Shown piece after piece: positions 13,306 to 22,700 of a DNA stretch of 29,521 bases. Made by a program: the position numbers and the translations under genes. The stretch is from Alistipes sp. (lineage in GTDB: Bacteria > Bacteroidota > Bacteroidia > Bacteroidales > Rikenellaceae): the NCBI GenBank assembly GCA_020026435.1, contig JAHHQK010000030.1, positions 1 to 29,521 on the forward strand, given 5' to 3'. Below the pieces are notes generated by a model. The model searched no databases and was not told where the DNA came from. It was given only the letters and a program-made list of their open reading frames with translations. Positions within the stretch are counted from its first letter, which is position 1. Each line of letters begins with the position of its first letter.

Positions 13306-14571
13306 ATGAAAAAAGTAGACGTGATCCTCGGCCTGCAGTGGGGCGATGAGGGCAAAGGCAAGGTAGTTGACGTGTTGACGCCCAACTATGATGTTGTGGC
13401 TCGCTTCCAGGGCGGTCCCAACGCCGGTCACACGCTCGAATTCTGTGGAGAGAAATACGTTCTTCGCTCGATTCCTTCGGGTATTTTCCAGGGTGGCAAA
13501 CCCAATATCATCGGTAACGGCGTGGTGCTTGACGCCATCCTGTTCCGCGGCGAGGCCGAAGCCCTGGCCAAAAGCGGTCACGATCTGACCCGTCAGCTCT
13601 GCATCTCGAAGAAGGCCCACCTGATCCTCCCGACGCACCGTATCCTCGACGCAGCCTATGAGGCCGCCAAGGGCAGTGCCAAGATCGGTACTACGGGCAA
13701 GGGTATTGGCCCGACCTATACCGACAAGGTCAGCCGTAACGGCATGCGCGTGGGCGATCTGCTCAAACCCGACTTCAAGGAGATCTACGCCGCCCACAAG
13801 GCCCGCCACGAGCAGATCCTCCGCAGCTTGAACTACGACTACGACATCACGGAGTTGGAGGCCGAGTGGTTCGAGGCCGTGGAGTACCTCAAGCAGTTCC
13901 GTATCGTCGACAGCGAGTACTTCATCAACGAGTGTCTGAAGGAGGATCGTCCGATCCTGGCCGAGGGCGCACAGGGTACGTTGCTCGACGTGGACTTCGG
14001 TTCGTATCCCTTCGTGACGTCGTCGAACACGGTGTGTGCCGGTGTCTGCACGGGTCTGGGTGTTGCGCCCAACCGTATCGGCGAGGTGTTCGGTATCTTC
14101 AAGGCATACTGCACGCGCGTGGGCAGCGGTCCGTTCCCCACGGAACTTTTCGACCAGACGGGTGACGATCTGGGCCGTATCGGCCACGAGTTCGGTGCCG
14201 TGACGGGTCGCAAGCGCCGTTGCGGATGGCTCGATCTGATCGCGCTGAAATATTCGATCATGATCAACGGCGTGACGCAGTTGATCATGATGAAGGCCGA
14301 CGTGATGAACGGTTTCGACACGATTCGCGTGGCTACGGGCTACGAGATCAACGGCGAGCGTACCGAGCAGTTCCCCTTCGATGTGGATGTCGACATCAAG
14401 CCGATCTACACCGACTTCGAGGGTTGGAAATGCGACATCAGCCAGTGCAAGTCCTACGACGAATTCCCCGCAGCCTTCAAGAACTACGTGGAGTTCATCG
14501 AGCGCGAGACGGGAGTTCCGGTGAAGATCATTTCGGTGGGACCCGACCGCGGTGAGACGATCGTGAGATAA
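13306..14571 (+). CDS. purA: Adenylosuccinate synthase
   Basis: Makes adenylosuccinate from IMP, aspartate and GTP, the first AMP-specific step of purine synthesis. The 421 residues are normal. The N-terminal GTP loop GDEGKGK (13-19) includes catalytic Asp14. His42 sits in GPNAGHT, and TTGKGIGPTY follows near 129-138. C-terminal signatures GRKRRCGWLDL (~303) and GPDRGETI at the end are intact. It is preceded by its own promoter. No canonical poly-T terminator is seen between it and the etf operon 246 bp downstream, so some read-through is possible. Confidence 0.97.
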   Translation: MKKVDVILGLQWGDEGKGKVVDVLTPNYDVVARFQGGPNAGHTLEFCGEKYVLRSIPSGIFQGGKPNIIGNGVVLDAILFRGEAEALAKSGHDLTRQLCISKKAHLILPTHRILDAAYEAAKGSAKIGTTGKGIGPTYTDKVSRNGMRVGDLLKPDFKEIYAAHKARHEQILRSLNYDYDITELEAEWFEAVEYLKQFRIVDSEYFINECLKEDRPILAEGAQGTLLDVDFGSYPFVTSSNTVCAGVCTGLGVAPNRIGEVFGIFKAYCTRVGSGPFPTELFDQTGDDLGRIGHEFGAVTGRKRRCGWLDLIALKYSIMINGVTQLIMMKADVMNGFDTIRVATGYEINGERTEQFPFDVDVDIKPIYTDFEGWKCDISQCKSYDEFPAAFKNYVEFIERETGVPVKIISVGPDRGETIVR

Positions 14572-14688
14572 GACTCCGATGGCCCGCAACCTGTCGCAAG
14601 ACGGGAGGATTCTTTGAAACGCGGAAACAAGACCTTCCCCGTCCGTTCGGATGAACAGAAGGGGACTATATGTGAACTTTATGGATAG

Positions 14689-14734
14689 GTGATCGTGGCA
14701 GGAGACCCCAAGTGGGTTTCGCTGCTGCGATCAC
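14689..14734 (+). promoter_or_regulatory. Long hairpin in the leader of the etf operon
   Basis: The 13-nt arms starting GTGATCG (14689-14695) and ending CGATCAC (14728-14734) pair fully if two G-U pairs are allowed. After a 3x4 internal loop a further ACCC/GGGT helix closes a small loop. There is no T-tract, so it is not a classical terminator. It lies ~84 nt before the etfB ATG. It could be a cis-acting RNA element or the base of a factor-dependent purA 3' end. Confidence 0.45.
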
Positions 14735-14817
14735 ATATCGTATCAAGGAGCGGTGAAGGGGGTGCCGATGGTCCCCGGATCCGCAGATAACAGACCTAAA
14801 AAACCAAGTATTGACGT

Positions 14818-15696
14818 ATGAAACAAAACCTTAAAATTGTAGTTTTGGCCAAGCAGGTGCCCGATACCCGCAATGTGGGTAAGGACGCGATGACCGCCGA
14901 AGGTACGGTCAATCGAGCAGCACTTCCGGCCATCTTCAATCCGGAGGACCTCAATGCGTTGGAGGCGGCTTTGTCGCTCAAAGACCGTGTGGAGGGTGCC
15001 ACCGTCCACATTCTGACCATGGGACCGCAGCGTGCGGCCGATATTATCCGCGACTCGATGTTCCGCGGAGCCGACGGCGGCTATCTGCTGTCGGGACGTG
15101 AGTTTGCCGGCTCCGATACGCTGGCCACCTCCTATGCGCTTTCGTGTGCGCTGAAGAAAATCTCGCCCGACGTGATCTTCGCAGGCCGCCAGGCCATCGA
15201 CGGCGATACGGCTCAGGTAGGCCCCCAGGTGGCCGAGAAACTGGGTCTGCCGCAGGTGACCTATGCCGAGCAGATCGTTCAGGTGAAGGAGGATTCGCTG
15301 GTCATCAAGCGCCGCCTGGAGCATGGCGTGGAGACGGTCGAGACACCGATCCCGGCAGTCATCACGGTCAACGCCTCGGCCGAGGAGTGCCGCCCGCGCA
15401 ATGCCCGCCGTGTGATGTCGTATAAGTATGCCCTTTGCAAGTCGGAGATTGCCGCCGATCCCGAGTCGAAGGCCGCTCTGAGAGCTCAGAGTAACCCCTC
15501 GCTCCAGATCGTGGAGTGGGCTCTGGCCGATGTCGATCCCGATCCCGTACAGCTGGGCCTGTCGGGTTCGCCGACGAAGGTCAAGAAGATCGAGAATGTC
15601 GTATTCCAGGCCAAGGAGGCAAAGCGTCTGACGGCCGACGATCAGCAGATCAATGAACTGATGGTTGAACTTATCACGAGCCACACGCTCGGTTAA
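14818..15696 (+). CDS. etfB: Electron transfer flavoprotein subunit beta
   Basis: A 292-residue EtfB that pairs with EtfA to carry electrons to or from the acyl-CoA dehydrogenase encoded next. Landmarks: 'IVVLAKQVPDTRNV' at the N-terminus, 'NPEDLNALEAALSLKD', 'TMGPQRAADIIRDSMFRGADGGYLL' and 'FAGRQAIDGDTAQVGPQVAEKLGLPQVTY' (~121-149). The last reads like EtfB of anaerobic, clostridial Bcd-Etf systems rather than the mitochondrial form. The ATG at 14818 starts the conserved region. I recognise no -7 box upstream; transcription may begin upstream of the leader hairpin or continue from purA. The next gene begins 13 bp after the stop. Confidence 0.95.
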   Translation: MKQNLKIVVLAKQVPDTRNVGKDAMTAEGTVNRAALPAIFNPEDLNALEAALSLKDRVEGATVHILTMGPQRAADIIRDSMFRGADGGYLLSGREFAGSDTLATSYALSCALKKISPDVIFAGRQAIDGDTAQVGPQVAEKLGLPQVTYAEQIVQVKEDSLVIKRRLEHGVETVETPIPAVITVNASAEECRPRNARRVMSYKYALCKSEIAADPESKAALRAQSNPSLQIVEWALADVDPDPVQLGLSGSPTKVKKIENVVFQAKEAKRLTADDQQINELMVELITSHTLG

Positions 15697-15709
15697 TCCG
15701 CTTGAAGAG

Positions 15710-16729
15710 ATGAACAACATATTCGTATATATAGAGAACGAAAACGGCTCTGTGGCCGATGTCAGCCTCGAATTGCTGACCAAGGGCCGCGAGTTGGCCG
15801 ATACGCTGAAGGTGAAGCTGGAGGCGGTGGTCATCGGCCATGATTTGAAGGGTATGGCCGCGGAGTTGGCCAGGTACGGTGCCGACACCGTGTGGATAGC
15901 CGACGACGAGATCTTTGCGCCGTTCCGCACGCTGCCCCATACGGCCGTGATGTGCGGACTGATCGAGGAGCAGCAGCCCCAGATCGTGCTGTTCGGAGCC
16001 ACGCCCGTGGGCCGCGACTTCGCACCGCGCGTATCGTCGGCACTCCACAGCGGACTGACGGCCGACTGTACGCAGCTGGTGATCGGCGACCACACCGATC
16101 CCAAAACCAAGAAAGAGTATAAGGATCTTCTGTATCAGATCCGCCCGGCATTCGGCGGCAACATCATCGCGACGATCGTCAATCCCGACCACCGTCCCCA
16201 GATGGCCACCGTCCGCGAGGGTGTGATGCGCAAGGAGCTGGCCCCGGTGCCGGCACGTGGCGAGGAGAAGAGGATCGAATGGGAGAAATTTGTCAAGGAT
16301 ACGGACCTGGCGGTGAAGATCATCGACCGTCAGATCGAGGAGCGCAAGATCGACATCAAGGGCGCAAGCATCATCGTGGCCGGAGGCTACGGACTGGGCT
16401 CGAAGGAGAACTTCAAGCTGGTCTACGAGTTGGCCGATGTGCTGGGTGCCGAGGTGGGTGCGAGCCGTGCGGCGGTCGATGCCGGATTCACGGAACACGA
16501 ACGCCAGGTGGGTCAGACGGGAGTGACGGTACGTCCGAAACTCTACATCGCCTGCGGTATTTCGGGTCAGATCCAGCATACGGCCGGCATGGACCAGTCG
16601 GCGATGGTGATCTCGATCAATACCGATCCCGATGCCCCGATTAACAAGATCGCCGACTACGCCATCACGGGTGATGTCAACGAGGTGATCCCCAAGATGA
16701 TCAAGTACTACAAACAAAATTCAAAGTAA
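15710..16729 (+). CDS. etfA: Electron transfer flavoprotein subunit alpha
   Basis: 339 residues. The N-terminal domain begins 'NNIFVYIENENGSVADVSLELLTKGRELAD'. The C-terminal FAD-binding domain carries 'IIVAGGYGLGSKENFKLVYELADVLGAEVGASRAAVDAG' and, at ~267-290, 'GQTGVTVRPKLYIACGISGQIQHTAGM', the flavin-contact signature. No ferredoxin or other extra N-terminal domain is present. It lies 13 bp after etfB; its TAA overlaps the ATG of the dehydrogenase gene by one base (TAATG), which indicates translational coupling and roughly balanced synthesis. Confidence 0.96.
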   Translation: MNNIFVYIENENGSVADVSLELLTKGRELADTLKVKLEAVVIGHDLKGMAAELARYGADTVWIADDEIFAPFRTLPHTAVMCGLIEEQQPQIVLFGATPVGRDFAPRVSSALHSGLTADCTQLVIGDHTDPKTKKEYKDLLYQIRPAFGGNIIATIVNPDHRPQMATVREGVMRKELAPVPARGEEKRIEWEKFVKDTDLAVKIIDRQIEERKIDIKGASIIVAGGYGLGSKENFKLVYELADVLGAEVGASRAAVDAGFTEHERQVGQTGVTVRPKLYIACGISGQIQHTAGMDQSAMVISINTDPDAPINKIADYAITGDVNEVIPKMIKYYKQNSK

Positions 16730-18453
16730 TGGCAAATTTCTTTTCAGATAATAAAGACTTGCAGTTCCACTTGCAGCACCCCGCGATGCGCAAGATCGTG
16801 GAACTCAAAGAGCGCGGTTTCGCCGAGAAGGATCTCTACGATTTCGCGCCACAGGATTTTGAGGATGCAATGGACTCCTACCGTCGCGTGCTGGAGATCG
16901 CCGGCGAGGTGTGCGGTGATGTCATTGCTCCGAATGCCGAGGGCGTGGATCAGGAGGGCCCCCGCGTGGTGAACGACCACGTGGAGTACGCTTCGGGTAC
17001 GGTGCGCAACCTCAAGGCCATTGTCGATGCGGGTCTGAGCGGATTGACCCTGCCGCGCAAATACAACGGTCTGAACTTCCCGCTGGTGTGCTTCGTGATG
17101 GCCAACGAGATGGTGGCCCGTGCCGATGCGGGATTCGAGAATATCTGGGGCTTGCAGGACTGCGCCGAGACGCTCAACGAGTTTGCCTCGGAGGAGCTGA
17201 AGGCCAAATACCTGCCGCTGGTTTCGGCGGGTGCCACCTGCGCCATGGACCTCACGGAGCCGGATGCCGGATCGGATCTGGGTGCTGTGATGCTGAAGGC
17301 CACCTGGTCGGAGGAGCGTCAGACGTGGTTGCTGAACGGTGTGAAACGATTCATCACCAATGGCGACGGCGATGTGTCGCTGGTGCTGGCCCGTACCGAA
17401 GAGGGTACGACCGATGCCCGCGGACTGTCGATGCTGGTCTACGACAAGCGCGACGGTGGGGTGAAGGTGCGCCGCATCGAGAACAAAATGGGTATCAAGG
17501 GCTCGCCTACGTGTGAGCTGGTCTTCACGAACGCCCCGGCCCAGCTGGTGGGTGATCGCAAGATGGGTCTGATCAAGTACGTGATGTCGCTGATGAACGC
17601 TGCCCGCCTGGGTATCGGTGCGCAGTCGGTGGGTACGTGCGAGGCGGCCTACCGCGAGGCATTGAAATATGCCGCCGAGCGCGAGCAGTTCGGAAAACCG
17701 ATCATTCGCTTTGCCGCCGTGTCGGAGATGCTCTTCAATATGAAGGCCAAACTGCAGGGTGCCCGCGCACTGCTCTATGAGACCACGCGCTTCGTGGAGA
17801 TCTACAAGCAGTACGGCCACATCTCGCACGAGCGTTCGCTGGAGGGCGACGAGCGTAAGGAGATGAAGTTCTACAATCGCCTGGCCGACGGATTCACGCC
17901 TCTGGTCAAGCTTTTCTCGTCGGAGTATGCCAATCAGCTGGCCTTCGATGCCATCCAGATCCACGGAGGCTCGGGCTTCATGAAGGATTACCCCTGCGAG
18001 CGTCTCTACCGCGATGCCCGAATCATGAACATCTACGAGGGAACGTCGCAGTTGCAGGTCGTTGCCGCCATCAACGCCGTGACGAAGGGCACCTTTATGG
18101 AGCAGATCGCCCGCTATGCCGAGGAGGAGTATGCCGCACCAATGCAGGCCATCGTGGAGACGCTGAAGGATCTGACGGCCAAGTACGAGGCGATGATTGC
18201 CCATGTAGAGGAGGGCGACAAGCAGGTGGCCGGATTCAAGGACTTCCATGCCCGCCGCCTGGTCGAGACCGCCGGACACATCATCATCTCCTACCTGCTG
18301 GCCCGCCAGGCCGGCGAGGATGGGCAGTATGCCGACTCGGCCCGCGTATATGCCAAATTGGCAACGGGTAAGATCGCCGAGGCCTATACCTATATCATGA
18401 ATTCGACGACGGATGATGTCGAACTCTTCAAAAAAGTCGAGGCTTTGGCTTAA
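16729..18453 (+). CDS. Acyl-CoA dehydrogenase family protein (long, ~570-residue form)
   Basis: An FAD-dependent acyl-CoA dehydrogenase, presumably the partner of the EtfBA encoded just upstream. 574 residues against ~380 for butyryl-CoA dehydrogenases. The core contains 'MDLTEPDAGSDLGAVMLKA' (FAD/substrate loop), 'NGVKRFITNGDGD', 'ENKMGIKGSPTCELVF', 'LMNAARLGIGAQSVG', and the catalytic-base segment 'YRDARIMNIYEGTSQLQ' with Glu437. A C-terminal helical extension of ~130 residues follows, as in long ACADs of Bacteroidota. The substrate chain length cannot be read from sequence; reduction of crotonyl-CoA-like enoyl-CoA or short-chain oxidation are both plausible. Last gene of the operon, followed by a strong terminator. 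Confidence 0.93.
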   Translation: MANFFSDNKDLQFHLQHPAMRKIVELKERGFAEKDLYDFAPQDFEDAMDSYRRVLEIAGEVCGDVIAPNAEGVDQEGPRVVNDHVEYASGTVRNLKAIVDAGLSGLTLPRKYNGLNFPLVCFVMANEMVARADAGFENIWGLQDCAETLNEFASEELKAKYLPLVSAGATCAMDLTEPDAGSDLGAVMLKATWSEERQTWLLNGVKRFITNGDGDVSLVLARTEEGTTDARGLSMLVYDKRDGGVKVRRIENKMGIKGSPTCELVFTNAPAQLVGDRKMGLIKYVMSLMNAARLGIGAQSVGTCEAAYREALKYAAEREQFGKPIIRFAAVSEMLFNMKAKLQGARALLYETTRFVEIYKQYGHISHERSLEGDERKEMKFYNRLADGFTPLVKLFSSEYANQLAFDAIQIHGGSGFMKDYPCERLYRDARIMNIYEGTSQLQVVAAINAVTKGTFMEQIARYAEEEYAAPMQAIVETLKDLTAKYEAMIAHVEEGDKQVAGFKDFHARRLVETAGHIIISYLLARQAGEDGQYADSARVYAKLATGKIAEAYTYIMNSTTDDVELFKKVEALA

Positions 18454-18498
18454 ATAGTATTTTTCGGAACAGAACGCTGTTGCCCGGATTTTAGCTTG

Positions 18499-18540
18499 CG
18501 GGAGGGGTTTTCTAAGAGGAAATCCCTCCCGTATTGTTTT
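18499..18540 (+). terminator. Terminator of the etf-acyl-CoA dehydrogenase operon
   Basis: The 14-nt arms starting CGGGAGGG (18499) and ending CCCTCCCG (18531) pair fully with two G-U pairs and a 5-nt loop. TATTGTTTT follows. Confidence 0.85.
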
Positions 18541-18611
18541 AAATTTCCTCGTTTGTGTCTGTTATGACGGCTGAAAAGTGCATTTGGAGCAGAATATTAT
18601 TTGAAATTTCC

Positions 18612-18619
18612 TATATTTG
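18612..18619 (+). promoter_or_regulatory. -7 box of the RND efflux operon
   Basis: TATATTTG is a perfect TAnnTTTG. A TTTG at 18583-18586 is 25 nt upstream, longer than the norm. The leader to the ATG at 18675 is ~50 nt and very AT-rich. Confidence 0.6.
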
Positions 18620-18674
18620 CAAAATATTCATTAAATAAGAGGAAACTATTATTAAAAGGAATAACAAATTTGTT

Positions 18675-19721
18675 ATGGGTAAAATGAGATTTATTTTGAG
18701 TATGGGTGTCGCCCTTGTGCTGGCGTCGTGCGGAACTGCTCCCCGTGAGGCCGAGCCGTTGCGTCCCGTGAAGGTCGCCGAGGCGGAGTCGCTGGGAGTG
18801 ACCGACAAATCGTTTAGTGGCGTTGTGATGCCCGACCAGTACAGTAACCTGGCCTTCAAGGTCGGAGGTCCGCTGGTGCAGATGAACGTGGTCGAGGGCC
18901 AGCGCGTAAGAAAGGGCGAGCTGGTGGCCGAGATCGATCCGATTGACTACCGCCTGCAGTATGAGGCCACCCGTTCGTCGTATGTGACGGCCAAATCGCA
19001 GTTGGAGCGTGCCGAGAAACTGTTGGCCAAGGACGCCATCTCGCGTCAGGACTTCGAGTCGACCCGCGCACACTACGACAATGCCAAGGCTTCGTTCGAG
19101 AATGCCGAGAGCCTGCTGAAGGAGACCAAGTTGCGTGCTCCGTTCGACGGCTTCGTGCAGAAGAAGTTCGTGGAGAACTATCAGAAGGTGCAGGCCGGTA
19201 CGTCTGTCGTGTGCCTGATCGACCCCTCGCTGTTGCAGATCCGCTTCCTGATGCCGGAGGCCAATATGGAGTACTTCCTGGCCGATCCCGAGCTGTATGT
19301 GGAGTTCGAGAACTACAAGGGTACCTATTTCAAGGCTCGCGTCAAGGAGTATGTCCCCGCTTCGTCCGACGGTTCGGGTGTTCCGGTGTTCCTGCGTATC
19401 GACGACAGCCGCTTCAACCTCAAGGAGTATAACGTCAGCGTGGGCTTCACGTGCCGCGTGATCCTGCGTCACACCAATCCCGGAATGACCGATGCCTGCA
19501 CCGTGCCTATTTCGGCGATCGTGACCAAGGTCGAGGGCAACGAACCCCATGTCTTTGTCTTCAATGCCGAGAAGGGTCTGGTGGAGATGCATTCCGTCAA
19601 GCAGGAGGGCATCACGGGCCGAGGCAGCGTGATCATCACCGAAGGCCTGAAGGCCGGTGAGCAGGTCGTGGTGGCCGGAGCAACGCGTCTGACCGATGGT
19701 CAAAATGTTAAAGTTCTGTAA
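18675..19721 (+). CDS. RND efflux periplasmic adaptor lipoprotein
   Basis: The membrane-fusion subunit that links the inner-membrane RND pump to the outer-membrane channel. 348 residues. Signal peptide with lipobox LASC (Cys19), so it is lipid-anchored like AcrA/MexA. The first lipoyl half is 'LAFKVGGPLVQMNVVEGQRVRKGELVAEID'. The alpha-hairpin follows (about 95-155: 'YVTAKSQLERAEKLLAKDAISRQDFESTRAHYDNAKASFENAESLLKE'), then 'LRAPFDGFVQKKFVENYQKV' closing the lipoyl domain, then the beta-barrel and membrane-proximal domains. An ATG at 18684 (Met4) is an alternative start. First gene of a three-gene operon; no dedicated regulator is adjacent upstream. Confidence 0.93.
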   Translation: MGKMRFILSMGVALVLASCGTAPREAEPLRPVKVAEAESLGVTDKSFSGVVMPDQYSNLAFKVGGPLVQMNVVEGQRVRKGELVAEIDPIDYRLQYEATRSSYVTAKSQLERAEKLLAKDAISRQDFESTRAHYDNAKASFENAESLLKETKLRAPFDGFVQKKFVENYQKVQAGTSVVCLIDPSLLQIRFLMPEANMEYFLADPELYVEFENYKGTYFKARVKEYVPASSDGSGVPVFLRIDDSRFNLKEYNVSVGFTCRVILRHTNPGMTDACTVPISAIVTKVEGNEPHVFVFNAEKGLVEMHSVKQEGITGRGSVIITEGLKAGEQVVVAGATRLTDGQNVKVL

Positions 19722-19739
19722 GATTATAAGTTGTAGAAG

Positions 19740-22700
19740 ATGAATTTACCCAAATATTCACTCGATCATAAACGGGTAATTTTCTTTTTCCTGACGGTGG
19801 TCTTCATCGGCGGCTTCATGTCGTTCTTCGGACTGCCCAAGAAAGAGGATTCGCCGTTCGTCATCAAGACGGCGGTACTCGTCACCCAGTATCCGGGAGC
19901 TACGCCCCAGGAGGTGGAAGAGCTGGTCACCGAACCCATCGAACGCGAGATTCAGTCGATGTCGGAGGTGAAGAAAATCAAATCGGAGTCCCGGTTCGGA
20001 ATGTCGAAGATCACCCTCGATCTGATTCCTTCGATCGACAACGCCCGTATGCCGGTCAAATGGGACGAGTTGCGCCGTAAGGTGCAGAACGTCCAGGCGC
20101 AGTTGCCCAAGGAGGCTTCGGCCATCTCGGTCAACGACGACTTTGGCGATGTGTTCGGTATCTACTACGCACTGACCATCGACGAGGGCTTCTCCTACAA
20201 GGAGTTGCGCGACTGGACCCAGAAGATCAAGAAATTGCTGGTGCCGATCGAAGGTGTGCAGAAGGTGATGCTCTCGGGTGAGCAGCAGGAGGTGATCAAC
20301 GTCAAGATCTCCCCCGAGAAGCTCTCCGTGGCGGGTATCGACCCGAACGAACTGGCCCGTCTGCTGGGCGCACAGAACACCCTGGTCAATACCGGAGAGG
20401 TGGGCCTGGGCGACTACCAGTTGCGTATCCTGGCCGACGGTACCTACCAGAGCATCGACGACATCAAGAACCAGCTGATCATCATGCACGAAGGCCGTGA
20501 GATCCGCCTGGGCGATGTGGCCGAGGTGGAACACGGATACCTCGACCCGCCGTCGAGTCTGATGCGTGTCAACGGACTGCGAGCCGTCGGTATCGGCGTG
20601 GCGTCGGGTTCGAAGGACAATGTGGTGGCCGTGGGCGATGCCGTGGCTGCCAAACTCAAGGAGATCGAGGCCATGCTGCCCGTGGGCATCGAACTGATGC
20701 CGCTCTATCCCGAGAACGAGATTGCCGCCGAGGCCAACAACGGTTTCATCCTGAACCTGATCGAGTCGCTCTTCATCGTGATCGCCATCATCTTCCTGGT
20801 GATGGGTTCGCGTGCGGGTATCCTCATCGGATCGTCGCTGCTCTTCTCGGTGGCCGGTACGATGCTCGTCATGCTCTTCATGGGCACGAGCCTGAACCGT
20901 ACCTCGCTCGCCGCCTTCATCATCGCCATGGGTATGCTGGTCGATAACGCCATCGTGGTGACCGACAACGCCCAGATCGCCATCAAACGAGGTGTCCCGC
21001 GCCGCGATGCACTGATCAACGGTGCCACGGGTCCGCAGTGGCAGTTGCTGGGTGCGACACTCATCGCCATCTTCTCGTTCCTGCCGCTGTATCTGGCTCC
21101 CTCGTCGGTGGCCGAGATGGTTAGCCCGCTGTTCGTCGTGCTGGCCGTGTCGCTGGGTCTGAGCTGGGTGTTCGCCCTGTCGCAGACGCCGATCTTCGGT
21201 ATCTATATCCTGGCCGAAAATACGGGCGAGACAGGAAAGGATCCCTACGATACGAAACTCTACCATAAGTTCGAGGGCATATTGGCCTATCTGATCAAGC
21301 ACCGTTTCGTCACGGTGATTTCGGTCTTCGCCTTCCTGATCTTCTCACTGGTGGTGATGGGACTGATGCCCCAGAGCTTCTTCCCTTCGATGAACAAACC
21401 CTATTTCCGTGCCGATCTGATCTTCCCCGAGGGCTACGGTATCAATAAGGTGTCGGATGAGGTGAAGAGCATTGAGGAGTACCTCTCCAAGCAGCCCGAG
21501 ATCCGCAACTACTCGATCACGATGGGTGGATCGCCTGTGCGTTACTACCTGGCCAGTGCCGCCTACGGCCCGATGCCGAACTACGCCAACGTGCTGATCG
21601 AGACCAACGAGCCGGAGCAGTCGACCGAGATGGAGGAGCGTTTCTACCAGTACATGGTAGCCAACTATCCCGACATCATCACCCGTTCGTCGCTCTTCGC
21701 CCTGGCCCCGGTGCCCGATGCCAAGATCGAGATAGGTTTCACGGGAGACAACATCGATACGCTGGCCTCGCTCACGAGCCGCGCCATGGACATTGCCCGC
21801 TCAACGGATATGGTGATCGACATCCGTCCGAGCTGGGGCAATAAGGTTCCCGTGTGGAAGCCTCTGTTCATGCAGGAGAAGGGTCTTCAGCTGGGCGTTT
21901 CGCGCCAGCAGGTGGCCAATTCGCTGCGTGCCGCCACCAACGGTGTGCCCCTGGGTGCTTACCGCGAGGGCGATATGACGATGCCGATCCTGCTGAAGGT
22001 CTCGGATATCGACCACATCACGCTGGACGATGTGCGCACGTTGCCGGTAGCCGGTTCGCGTACGCCGGGTGTGACGGTGGAGCAGGTGGTCGAGGACTTC
22101 AACCTGGACTACGACTACAACATCATCAAGCGCGTCAACCGTCAGCGTACGATGATGATGCAGTGCGAGCCTGCGCGTGATGTCAACGCCATTGCCGCCT
22201 TCAATACCATTTATAACAGCGTCAAGGAGCAGATCGACCTGCCGGAGGGCTATACGATGAACTACTACGGTGACCAGGAGACCCAGACCGAGTCGAACGA
22301 GGCTATCGGATCGCAGTTGCCGTTGACCTTCGTGCTGATCTTCATCGTCCTGCTGCTGCTCTTCCCGCACCACTACCGCCGCACGGTTGTCATTCTGGCG
22401 ATGCTGCCGCTGATCTTCATCGGTGTGGTCTGGGGTCTGATCCTGCTGGGCAAGTCGCTCGACTTCTTCGCCATGCTGGGTATGCTGGGTCTGATCGGTA
22501 TGAACATCAAGAACGCCATCGTGCTGGTCGATCAGATCAAGTATAACCTCGACGAGAAGATGGAGCCGATGCAGGCCGTGATCGACGCCACGAAGACCCG
22601 TATCGTCCCCGTGACGATGGCTTCGGGTACGACGATCCTCGGTATGTTGCCTCTGTTGGCCGATACGATGTTCGGCGGTATGGCCGCGACGATCATGGGC

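Noticed and set aside
12919..14589. An open frame of 556 codons antisense to purA
   Set aside because: purA is unmistakable on the other strand. The antisense translation has no domain, and its tail runs across the purA promoter and the terminator at 13158-13196.
20943..20948. Asp-Asn in TM4 of the RND permease, where AcrB has Asp-Asp
   Set aside because: The LVDN form occurs in many RND subgroups, so it is not evidence of an inactive pump.
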